In this document: positions 8,497 to 15,723 of the stretch, piece after piece
Position numbering within the stretch: position 1 is the first letter of the stretch
Layout: every line of letters starts with the position of its first letter
Source of the DNA: CBDUBS01 sp965365445
GTDB lineage: Bacteria > Bacteroidota > Rhodothermia > Rhodothermales > DASSAV01
Assembly: GCA_965365445.1 (NCBI GenBank)
Contig: CBDUBS010000036.1
Coordinates: 1-25,904 of the forward strand
Direction of reading: 5' to 3'
Length of the DNA stretch: 25,904 nt
Translations under genes and position numbers: made by a program
The notes under the pieces: generated by a model
What the model was told of the DNA's origin: nothing
What the model saw: the letters and a program-made list of their open reading frames with translations, nothing else
Databases searched by the model: none

Positions 8497-9534
8497 CTAC
8501 AGCCCGACACCCAGGCTGACCATATGTACGCCGCCCAGCCGCCCGAACGTCCAGTAGCCGTAGTCGATTTGCAACGCGACGCCCGAAAGTGCGGCATCGA
8601 TGCCGCCTCCGAGGGTCAGTCCTTCTTCGTCGTACCGAAACCGATAGCCGCCGCGAAGATTCAGGAAATCCCGGAAGGAGTACTCCGTGCCCACATTGAT
8701 CTTTTCGGGGCCGTCGTTCGGGTGGATGAACTCGGAAGCAAGGGTCAGGCGATGCGGCGAGACATCGTTTTCTTCGAGCAGATCTACGGCGCCTCCGAGC
8801 GTGAACGACATGGGCATCTTCACCTTGGCAGGGGGGACGCCCAGGCGTTCGTTGAACTCGGCCAATTCTGTATCCGGTCCGAAGTTGCGCCCGATCATCG
8901 AAATGCGCAGGCTGCGCAAGCCGGTTTGGAAAACGGTGCCGATATTGAAATGCCAGCCACTCATCGAGGCATCGTCGAGCTTGTCCTGCACGTAGCTGAC
9001 GGTTCCACCTACCTGCAAACGGTCGGTGATGTTGCGCGCATACACCAACCCTACATCCATAGAGTGGGCGCCGAAGCTCCCCAACCTCATGGCTACTTCG
9101 GTCAGGCCGGTGCGCTTCCCGCCCTGGAAGATTTCCTGATTCTCGGTGCGCTCCATGGAGCCATAGTCCACGTAGATAATCGAGACACCGGCATAGCCCC
9201 ATCGCCCGAATTCTTTCACGAGGGCTCCGGCGTTGTAGCTAATGTCCGCGATCCAGTTCATGCGCGAGAACGAAGCCCCGAACCCCGAGATGTCGGCAAT
9301 GGAAGCCGGGTTGGCGAGCGCCGAGCCGGCCGTACCATAACCGACGGCCGAGGCGATGCCGGCCATCCCGGCATACCGCGCATGGGTCGGGAGTTTGAGG
9401 AACTGCCAGCCCGTCTGGGCGACCCGGTCGAATCCGCCGGGGTTGTATCCTTCATCGATGGTTTGTCCGTAACCGGGCAGGGATGTTGCAGCGGCCACGA
9501 ACAGCAAGACGAGCGAAACCAGTGGATATTTCAT
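8497..9534 (-). CDS. PorV/PorQ-family outer-membrane beta-barrel protein
   Basis: The product is 345 residues with a signal peptide ending near SLPGYGQ. The start ATG follows GGAG with a 7-base spacer. The motif THARYAGMAGIASAVGYGTAGSALANPASI is the N-terminal hallmark of the PorV/PorQ (UPF0164, FadL-like) family, and the rest consists of amphipathic beta-strands ending in SLGVGL. PorV is known in Bacteroidota as an outer-membrane shuttle that receives type IX secretion (T9SS) cargo from the SprA translocon; other members have unknown roles. The gene is the last of a three-gene run with the TonB receptor and a protein carrying a T9SS/FlgD-like C-terminus, 42 bases after the latter. It may be a dedicated partner of that protein rather than the housekeeping PorV, though this is inference. 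An alternative is a general FadL-like channel for hydrophobic molecules. Confidence 0.85.
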   Translation of the reverse strand: MKYPLVSLVLLFVAAATSLPGYGQTIDEGYNPGGFDRVAQTGWQFLKLPTHARYAGMAGIASAVGYGTAGSALANPASIADISGFGASFSRMNWIADISYNAGALVKEFGRWGYAGVSIIYVDYGSMERTENQEIFQGGKRTGLTEVAMRLGSFGAHSMDVGLVYARNITDRLQVGGTVSYVQDKLDDASMSGWHFNIGTVFQTGLRSLRISMIGRNFGPDTELAEFNERLGVPPAKVKMPMSFTLGGAVDLLEENDVSPHRLTLASEFIHPNDGPEKINVGTEYSFRDFLNLRGGYRFRYDEEGLTLGGGIDAALSGVALQIDYGYWTFGRLGGVHMVSLGVGL

Positions 9535-9577
9535 GGTTGTCTCCAGCGGGTAATTCAGTTACCGGTGGATGGGCTGT

Positions 9578-11578
9578 CTATTTGATGATGACGAACTTGC
9601 CTGTTTCCGTTTCGCCTTCATGCCCCGGCACGTGCGACTCAACGTGGAAGATGTACACACCCGGCGCTACGTTCTGGTGGAATGATGTCGTCATGTAATC
9701 ATTGCCCTGCGACGTACCCCACGACACCAATCCTCCTCCGCTGTGTTCGATCGTTTCCACCAGTTCCCCGGCCACGGTGTAGATGCGGATGGTGCATTGA
9801 TCCGGCACGTTCATGAATACCAGGCGCTTTTCCTCGGCGCGGTCGAGCAGTCCGCTCAGTTGCCGGAACGGATTGGGCACGACCCGCACGTTGGTCAACT
9901 CGTTCGACGGAGCGGGCTCGGCGCTCTCGGCGAAGTACGAGTATCCGGTGAGACCGCTCTCGAGTCCATCGGTGTCGTAGGCCGTGACGAGGTAGCGAGT
10001 GGGAACCCCTATCTTCTCCTCGCTCCGGTATACGATCTGTCCGTTCTGGATCAGGCTCCCCGCTTCCGCCACGGTAAGGTCCTTTACCAGCGTCCACGGA
10101 CCTATCGGGCTCATATTAGATTTATAGATGCGGTAACCTGCCACGTCGTTGCTTCCCTTCTTCGGGTCGCGGTAGGATGCGGGGATCGGATTCCAGGCAA
10201 TGTCGAACCCTTGTTTCAAGGTAGCCGGGTCGGAAAATTTGGTCACCTTAATTTCATTGGTTTCATTGCCCGTGCGGGGTGCATCGGCCGGGGTGGGAGC
10301 CGCAACCGTCTGGATACCTGCGTTCCAATTCGTCCGGCCGGAGGCGTACCAACCCTCGATGAGCCGCATAGCTGCCGCTGCGTTTTTCTTTACCTCGGCT
10401 ATCCCGGCCTCCTTGTACTGCTGCGTTGCCTCGAGGCCGCCCAACATGGAAATGCTGCGGTCTATCTCTCCGGCCACATACAGGCGGATGATCTCGATGG
10501 AGTCGCCGGGAGCCAAATCATACGGACCAACCGTGTACCCGTACTGCGGATCGCGTTCGTGCACCGAGCCGTCCCCGGGCAGCTTCTGGGCGTTCAACTC
10601 GCGCCAGCTTTTCCTCGGCTGATCCCGGAGGATGTACGAGCGAATGGTTTGGTAATCATGGTCCTGCCAGTGGAGGTACTCATCCCGGGGCGCTACCGTC
10701 GATCCAGGGTTGGCGAAGATCTGCTGGTACACCTTCTTTTTCCCTTCCTTATTGGGCGTGACGTTTACCACATAATTGGCATAGACTTGCGGCGAGTAGA
10801 GCTGGAAATCCAGCGAATTGCGCTCGCGAATATTTCCGGGATCTCCCCTGTCTCCCGTCACGTCGCCCGGAGGCAGCGAGTACGTCACCGGATTGTCCGG
10901 CTGAGCGACGGGGATGCTCGTGTCGTCGTAGAACAGGAAGGCGCCTTGTTCATCCGTCAGGGTGGGGATGGCGGGGTCCCACACGTACTCGGTATCGTAG
11001 GAGAACCCCCTCCCGGCCCCACCGGGGGTGATATTGATAAAGATCAGGATATTGAAATACATGTCCGTGATGGGCGTAGCCTCTTCGTTGACGAATACAT
11101 CGCGCACGATGATAAAGTCGTCGTACGTGGGCAGGCTCCATACGTGGAACGTATGTTTTTCCCGAATCGAGCCGTTCAATTCCTGAAGGGCTCCGCGCGT
11201 CCATACATATTCCGAATAACCGATTTCCTCCGGAAGATTTGGACTTGTGCTGAAGTTATAGTTCTTCGTTACGGTAAACGGCTTGATGACGGTATAGCGG
11301 TTTTCGCCGAGCCCTGTCATGGTTTCGTGCTTGTAGTCTTTCTTGAACAGGTTCTGGCCGTTCAGGGTGTAAATCATCCGCCACCACTGTTGCCCTTCCA
11401 GCGCATTGCGGCCGCCGTCAAAATAGCCCGGGTAGGTTGGGCTCGTGGCTTGCGATGCTCCAAGCCACATCCTCCCGCGAGAAAGGAAATCGTATTGCTG
11501 AGCTTGAACCGTCCCCTGCCCCATCAGAAAGAACAACAGGATAGACAGGATGCGTTTATTTACCGGATCAGCTTTCAT
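9578..11578 (-). CDS. Secreted protein with FN3-like and T9SS/FlgD-like C-terminal sorting domain
   Basis: The start is placed at the ATG giving MKADPVNKRILSILLFFLMG, a good signal peptide, and a product of 666 residues. An ATG 72 bases further upstream would bury the signal and lacks a ribosome site. Residues about 28-440 form a domain I do not recognise by function, with HVWSLPTYDDFIIVRDVFVN as a landmark often seen in large secreted FCB-group proteins. Residues about 460-555 look FN3-like (AGYRIYKSNMS, RYLVTAYDTDGLESG). The last 104 residues start NVRVVPNPFRQ and contain TIRIYTVAGELVETI, APGVYIFHVES and the ending GKFVIIK, the pattern of type IX/FlgD-like C-terminal domains. It is likely cell-surface or outer-membrane associated. 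The gene lies between the TonB receptor (86-base gap) and the PorV-type gene (42-base gap). It could be the surface glycan-binding partner that replaces SusD, but nothing in the sequence proves binding. Confidence 0.8.
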   Translation of the reverse strand: MKADPVNKRILSILLFFLMGQGTVQAQQYDFLSRGRMWLGASQATSPTYPGYFDGGRNALEGQQWWRMIYTLNGQNLFKKDYKHETMTGLGENRYTVIKPFTVTKNYNFSTSPNLPEEIGYSEYVWTRGALQELNGSIREKHTFHVWSLPTYDDFIIVRDVFVNEEATPITDMYFNILIFINITPGGAGRGFSYDTEYVWDPAIPTLTDEQGAFLFYDDTSIPVAQPDNPVTYSLPPGDVTGDRGDPGNIRERNSLDFQLYSPQVYANYVVNVTPNKEGKKKVYQQIFANPGSTVAPRDEYLHWQDHDYQTIRSYILRDQPRKSWRELNAQKLPGDGSVHERDPQYGYTVGPYDLAPGDSIEIIRLYVAGEIDRSISMLGGLEATQQYKEAGIAEVKKNAAAAMRLIEGWYASGRTNWNAGIQTVAAPTPADAPRTGNETNEIKVTKFSDPATLKQGFDIAWNPIPASYRDPKKGSNDVAGYRIYKSNMSPIGPWTLVKDLTVAEAGSLIQNGQIVYRSEEKIGVPTRYLVTAYDTDGLESGLTGYSYFAESAEPAPSNELTNVRVVPNPFRQLSGLLDRAEEKRLVFMNVPDQCTIRIYTVAGELVETIEHSGGGLVSWGTSQGNDYMTTSFHQNVAPGVYIFHVESHVPGHEGETETGKFVIIK

Positions 11579-11664
11579 GCGTAGGCCCCGATCGGATGGT
11601 TTCTGAAAAACGGCAGCGCAGAGTCTAGACTGCCGGTCTTTTGAGATCATTTAGGGAGGTTTTA

Positions 11665-14600
11665 TCAGAACAGCATGCGGAAGCCGAAATACACCTGGCG
11701 TGGCAGCAGGTCGAACTCGTAAAGCGTCCATTCGAGGGTTTCTTTAGTCTGTCCGTGCCGCGGCAGCAGGCCGAGTTCCTCGTATTCCTGGAGTTGAGTG
11801 CCTCCCAGCGGGCGGAGCTGGCGCTGGTTGAACAGGTTGTAAACATCCAGTGTAAACTCCGTCTCCAAGCCGCCCACCGGCCTGAAGCCCTTTGTCAGGC
11901 GGATATTGGTTTCCCACCGCGGCTCCCACCGCTTGTTGTTCGGTTCGGTAGAAAGGTCGCTCGGAGCGTGGTACGTGTAGAGGATGCCGCTGGCCCAGGT
12001 AGTAAACCAGTTCAGCGACCAGTTACCCAGCGGACGGAACCGGCCCACCGCCGGCCCAAACCGACCAGGCGTATGAAAGGTGCCGATCAGTTTCAGCGTG
12101 TTATGCGGGTTCCAGCGGTCGTTGGTGTTGCCCGAGATCCCCCGGTCGCTGTTCGATGCGCCGTAGTACGTATCCTGATAGACCTTCTCGGGAAGCGAAC
12201 TGGAAAGCGTTTTAGGATCTATGTAGACTCGGGAGAGGCCGTACCGATTGGTATAGGTGAACGAGAGATTATAAATCGTGCGTAGATGCACGTTTCTCCA
12301 CCGAGCTGTTTCGAGGGAAATTTCAAGTCCTCGGGAGTCCAGGTAGCCGCCGTTGCTGGGTACGGCCATAATGCCGTACGTTCCCGCCGCCGTTCCCGCC
12401 CCGCTGGTTGGCCTGAACGGATCCGGGGCAAAGTCGGTCGTCATCCGGCCGGCATCCGTCCCAAAGTTCAGCGTGGAGCCTGCTACGCGCTGGCCTACCG
12501 ATACCAGCCCCTTCCCGTCCTTGTAATAGAGCGTTACATCCATACGGAGCAGGTCCGCGATGCTCTGGTCATACCCGACTTCATACTGGATGACTCGTTC
12601 ATAGGTCAGGTTCGGGTTCTGGCCGGTATCCCAGATGGCATACCCCACTCCGGCATCCTGCGGATACCACGTAGCGAACGGTTTCAGTTCATCCGGAAAG
12701 GTAAACTGTCCGTCCGACCCCTTCCATTGCGCGTAGACGCTAGGGTTGTTGCCCATCATCTTCCAACTGGGGCGCTGGACGAAATGCCCGTACATGAAGT
12801 GGAGCACCGACGTCTCCGTGATCGGGTGGGAAATCCCGATACGCGGCGAGAGCGCCCACTTCATGGAAGGTTTGACGAGGTACTGCTCGTCGCCCATCGA
12901 TACGAGGTTGGCACCCCGATTGCCGGGGGTCCACGGCATGATCCGCAAGGGATCCCAGATGGTGTCGCTGACCTTTTTATTCAGGCTGAAATAGTCGAGC
13001 CGGAGGCCTGCATTGATGACCAGTCCTTCCGCTTCATATTTGTCCTGGACGTAGGCCGCCCCTTCGTAGGGTGAGTAGGAGGTTCCCGGCAGGTATACTT
13101 CCGGGTCGGTTGCATAAACATAATTGGACTGCAAGTGCCTTCGCCATCCCCACTGCTGGATGTACTCGATGTTCTGGTAAGAGAACAGAAACCCGGCTTT
13201 AACCTGATGTTGATCGGTAATCTGGGACGTCAGATCCGCCCGGAACTGGGTATCATAATTCGTGGCCTCTCTCCGGCGCAGATCGCCCTGATTCACTTCT
13301 TCGGAGAGCGGATTGAAGAAACTGTTTTGCGGGACCAGCCTGGAAACGCCCAATTGGTCGCTTTCATCCCATGTAAACGGCATGATGTCGAGGTTGTCCT
13401 CCCGGTCGTTCACCTTCATGTGGCTCAGGGCGAATTCAGCGAATGTCCGATTGCCGAACGTATGTGTCAGGCGCAGTTGGCCGCTGTAGGTGCGCTTGTA
13501 TTCAGGGGCGCGGATGCTGGTGTGCGGCGTACCGAAAGGCCAATACTTCAACCCGTCGTAGGCGTTGAAGAAACCGGACTCGTGTGTTCCGCCGAACTGA
13601 TTGTCCTCGGTGGTGTTGTAATTGCTTCGGGAAAACCCGGCGTTCTCGTAGCCCCCGTACAGCGCATTCAGCTGAAGGCTCGTCGATTTCGAGAGCCGGT
13701 AGGCCAGCTTGCCCTGGAAGTTGTACGAAGGCTGGTACTTGAGCATGCTCGGCATAACCGAAACCCCTCGCAGGTAGCGGCCTGAAAGCATAAAGCTCAG
13801 GTTTCTGGCAATAGGGCCGTATATCGTGCCTTCGGTTTCCCACTGCGTGCGCTGATCATAGTTGTACAACAGATCGTGCACGTTCAACCTGTCATTGATA
13901 TTGCCCCCAATGAAATTCTTCCAGGCCGCCAGCCGCTCATCCGGCGTCTTGTCCTGAAAATACGGGCCGCCGGTATTTCCTTTTTTTACTGTGCCGTCCC
14001 AGTCGGTGTAGGTTGTAGCGGGATCCCAGTAGGCGCGCGTGCCCATGACGGCCCATTCGTAGTTTTCTTGCGAGTAGATGTCACGTCCCCAGTGGTACTT
14101 GCCTTCCGGACGCATGCTAACGCGAACCGACCCTCCAAAGCGGTCCCACGATGACTTGGTGACGATATTGATGATGGCGCCCGAGGCGCGTCCGTACTCG
14201 GCATTGTATCCGCCGGTGAGGACCTCCATCTGCTCGATGGCCGAAAGGTTGATATCACTGAAGTTGGCGTTCGATCCCGGATCGCGCATTTCCATACCGT
14301 CGACGTAATAGACGATATCGTTTCCGAAGGTGCCGCGAACCGCTCCGCGAACGCTTACCCCAGACTGCGTCTTGAGCGCGTCCGATATGTCCTGAACCGC
14401 GAGCGCCTCGATCTGTGCGGACGTAACGGTTTCCTTGCTTGCCGTCAGGTCGACTTCGACCGCAGGGCGCTCGGCCACCACCGTAATCTCCTCTCCCTCG
14501 ATGGTCTGGATGCGTAGGACAAAATCGACCGTCGTCGTCTGGTCGAGCCGAACGTTTACCTCGGTTTTGTTGACGGCGGCGTAACCGACCATCGAAGCGG

Positions 14601-14817
14601 TGACTTCGTAGGTGCCGGGACGCACATTGAGAATGAAATAATTGCCGTCAGTATCGGAGGCCGTACCCTGTCCCGTCTGCCGGATCACGATGTTGGCTCC
14701 CGGTAATCCTTCTCCGGTTTCGGCATCCGTAATCTTACCTGCGATTTTGCCGGACTGTCCAAGGGTAACACTGGCAGGTAACAACAGAAGCAGCCAGACT
14801 AAAGACAATGTTCTCAT
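11665..14817 (-). CDS. TonB-dependent outer-membrane receptor (SusC-like architecture)
   Basis: The product is 1050 residues with a signal peptide ending SVTLGQ. Residues 23-103 are a carboxypeptidase-regulatory-like (CarboxypepD_reg) domain (GKIAGKITDAETGEGLPGAN, DGNYFILNVRPGTYEV). EEITVVAERP at 109-118 is a plausible TonB box. Residues 120-222 are the plug (ALKTQSGVSVRG, VYYVDGMEMRDPG, IEQMEVLTGGYNAEYGRASG). The remainder is a large barrel ending in YFGFRMLF, with the terminal Phe typical of outer-membrane barrels. Such receptors use TonB/ExbBD energy to import oligosaccharides or other large ligands. The domain order matches SusC, yet no SusD follows. Instead a T9SS-type secreted protein and a PorV-type protein are downstream. 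The start is supported by an AAGGAGG site 7 bases upstream. The gene probably begins its own transcript, since a long leader with hairpins precedes it. Confidence 0.93.
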   Translation of the reverse strand: MRTLSLVWLLLLLPASVTLGQSGKIAGKITDAETGEGLPGANIVIRQTGQGTASDTDGNYFILNVRPGTYEVTASMVGYAAVNKTEVNVRLDQTTTVDFVLRIQTIEGEEITVVAERPAVEVDLTASKETVTSAQIEALAVQDISDALKTQSGVSVRGAVRGTFGNDIVYYVDGMEMRDPGSNANFSDINLSAIEQMEVLTGGYNAEYGRASGAIINIVTKSSWDRFGGSVRVSMRPEGKYHWGRDIYSQENYEWAVMGTRAYWDPATTYTDWDGTVKKGNTGGPYFQDKTPDERLAAWKNFIGGNINDRLNVHDLLYNYDQRTQWETEGTIYGPIARNLSFMLSGRYLRGVSVMPSMLKYQPSYNFQGKLAYRLSKSTSLQLNALYGGYENAGFSRSNYNTTEDNQFGGTHESGFFNAYDGLKYWPFGTPHTSIRAPEYKRTYSGQLRLTHTFGNRTFAEFALSHMKVNDREDNLDIMPFTWDESDQLGVSRLVPQNSFFNPLSEEVNQGDLRRREATNYDTQFRADLTSQITDQHQVKAGFLFSYQNIEYIQQWGWRRHLQSNYVYATDPEVYLPGTSYSPYEGAAYVQDKYEAEGLVINAGLRLDYFSLNKKVSDTIWDPLRIMPWTPGNRGANLVSMGDEQYLVKPSMKWALSPRIGISHPITETSVLHFMYGHFVQRPSWKMMGNNPSVYAQWKGSDGQFTFPDELKPFATWYPQDAGVGYAIWDTGQNPNLTYERVIQYEVGYDQSIADLLRMDVTLYYKDGKGLVSVGQRVAGSTLNFGTDAGRMTTDFAPDPFRPTSGAGTAAGTYGIMAVPSNGGYLDSRGLEISLETARWRNVHLRTIYNLSFTYTNRYGLSRVYIDPKTLSSSLPEKVYQDTYYGASNSDRGISGNTNDRWNPHNTLKLIGTFHTPGRFGPAVGRFRPLGNWSLNWFTTWASGILYTYHAPSDLSTEPNNKRWEPRWETNIRLTKGFRPVGGLETEFTLDVYNLFNQRQLRPLGGTQLQEYEELGLLPRHGQTKETLEWTLYEFDLLPRQVYFGFRMLF

Positions 14818-14824
14818 GATGGTA

Positions 14825-14831
14825 CCTCCTT
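14825..14831 (-). promoter_or_regulatory. Strong Shine-Dalgarno site of the TonB receptor gene
   Basis: On the minus strand AAGGAGG stands 7 bases before the ATG at 14817. It is the best ribosome binding site in the window; most other genes here have weak or no such site. It predicts high translation of the receptor. Confidence 0.8.
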
Positions 14832-14968
14832 ATTGGGTAAACCCAGGGTAAGCGGGCTGCGATCAGGCGCAATAGCAAGAGTTTTCAGCGGAAACGCTTC
14901 CAGATCTTTCCGTACATTCAAATTCTCAACAGGCTTCCTCATCTAAAAAGGGTTGTTACTGATAACAT

Positions 14969-15005
14969 CAAAGAATAAAAAAATATGTTGTGCTGGAGAA
15001 ACAAA
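14969..15005 (-). promoter_or_regulatory. Possible FCB-type promoter for the TonB operon
   Basis: On the minus strand TTTG (15005-15002) is followed 24 bases later by TATTCTTTG (14977-14969), resembling the Bacteroidota -33 TTTG and -7 TAnnTTTG pair. The spacing is a little long and the -7 box has one extra base. The stretch is AT-rich, begins just after the hairpin at 15007-15039, and would leave a leader of about 150 bases before the ATG. Confidence 0.25.
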
Positions 15006-15006
15006 A

Positions 15007-15039
15007 TGTGAACGATAGGGAACCAATATCTTGTTCACA
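15007..15039 (-). terminator. Inverted repeat with following T-rich run (candidate terminator or operator)
   Basis: The arms TGTGAAC (15007-15013) and GTTCACA (15033-15039) are perfectly complementary. An inner GATA/TATC pair (15014-15017, 15027-15030) extends the stem around a 2-base bulge. Reading the minus strand, the hairpin is followed at once by TTTTGTTT. It lies 12 bases after the end of the DUF6786-like remnant frame, in the right place to end transcription from the GH127 side. The arm centres are 26 bases apart, so a dimeric repressor operator is the alternative. Confidence 0.45.
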
Positions 15040-15210
15040 GCTCAGGCCAGATCATGATAGATACATTGTGGTTTTATCTCCCGTTATTTGTGAAAAAAGA
15101 ACGCTCCTCCCATGTATTGCCCAATAGAGGCAGTATACATGCTTAGCGCAACCTCGGTCAGGACCTTTCTCAACGATAAATTCACCTATCAGAACTATAG
15201 GTAAACGATA
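15011..15210 (+). promoter_or_regulatory. Three copies of AACGATA in the intergenic region
   Basis: The 7-mer AACGATA occurs at 15011-15017, 15172-15178 and 15204-15210, all in the same orientation. The last two are 32 bases apart, close to three helical turns. The copy at 15204 lies in GGTAAACGATAACA (15200-15213), an imperfect palindrome with a central CG like the operators of LacI-family regulators. No regulator gene is in the window. Binding-site status is inference. Confidence 0.25.
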
Positions 15211-15672
15211 ACATGTTGTCAATACGGGGCAAAAATAAATGCCCCCTCCCTTCAGACGCTCCGTTTGTGCAAGTCTGCTTACCTGAGGCGAACGAAAGAG
15301 TATATGAATGGCCCTTAGGTCGGCTCCACGGAAAGAACCTGCAATAACCGGATCAGATTTCGGGTCGAACGCAGACGTAATCTCCTCCAGGCCAACCGAG
15401 AGGACTTTCCTGGCCACGGCGTCGAGGTCCTCTTCGCGGCCGCGAAGGTGAAAGGTGCGGTGTACGTGGGCGGCGGAAGCGCCGGGAGCCAGAGCAAGAG
15501 CGGGTGATGAGGTCTCGAGTTCGTAGAAGGGCCCCAGCGGGGAGGCGCCCGGTTCCGGCGGGCCGTCGTTGTAGCTGTTGACGGCGTCGCCTTCATACGG
15601 GTTCTGCTGCTCCCACATCGAATTCACGTACTCCGCCGAATTGGAAAGCGGGTTCGCCCGCGAACCGGGCAT
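15052..15672 (-). pseudogene. Truncated remnant resembling the C-terminus of a DUF6786-family protein
   Basis: An open frame of 206 codons lies between the GH127 gene and the TonB leader. Residues about 10-102 (15645-15367) look like the C-terminal part of a larger enzyme-like family that I recall as DUF6786: YVNSMWEQQNPYEGDAVNSY, PLGPFYELETSSPALAL, then HVHRTFHLRG and VARKVLSVGLEEI. Family members are several hundred residues long, so the N-terminal three quarters is missing. An in-frame TGA sits two codons before the first ATG and there is no ribosome site. After residue 102 the sequence turns Cys-rich and shows no family-like pattern, so it is probably read-through of non-coding DNA. I read it as a deletion scar left by loss of a glycan-locus gene. 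Family recognition is from memory and the name could be wrong; the truncated character is more secure. Confidence 0.55.
15226..15245. repeat. GC-rich hairpin GGGGCA/TGCCCC
   Basis: The arms GGGGCA (15226-15231) and TGCCCC (15240-15245) enclose an 8-base A/T loop. No T-tract follows on either strand. It lies about 120 bases beyond the recognisable end of the DUF6786-like remnant and may be a leftover terminator stem of the lost gene. Confidence 0.35.
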
Positions 15673-15723
15673 CCATCACCAGTCAGCTACCCGTTCATCC
15701 GGCGATATCACATCACCGGAAGC

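Noticed and set aside
8413..9585. A 390-codon open frame on the plus strand
   Set aside because: It mirrors the PorV-type gene and shows no recognisable domain; the minus-strand frame has a signal peptide and family motifs.
9743..11584. A 613-codon open frame on the plus strand
   Set aside because: It lies wholly opposite the T9SS-type gene, has no signal, family motif or ribosome site, and arises from the codon bias of the true minus-strand gene.
11579..11650. Upstream ATG for the T9SS-type protein
   Set aside because: It adds 24 residues before the signal peptide and is preceded by pyrimidine-rich sequence rather than a ribosome site.
11665..14817. A complete SusC/SusD pair
   Set aside because: No SusD-type lipoprotein (signal with lipobox plus TPR-like helices) is encoded anywhere in the window; the genes downstream are of other families.
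15052..15366. The Cys-containing C-terminal half of the 206-codon frame as a real domain
   Set aside because: It shows no family-like pattern, covers hairpins and repeats, and looks like read-through of non-coding DNA.
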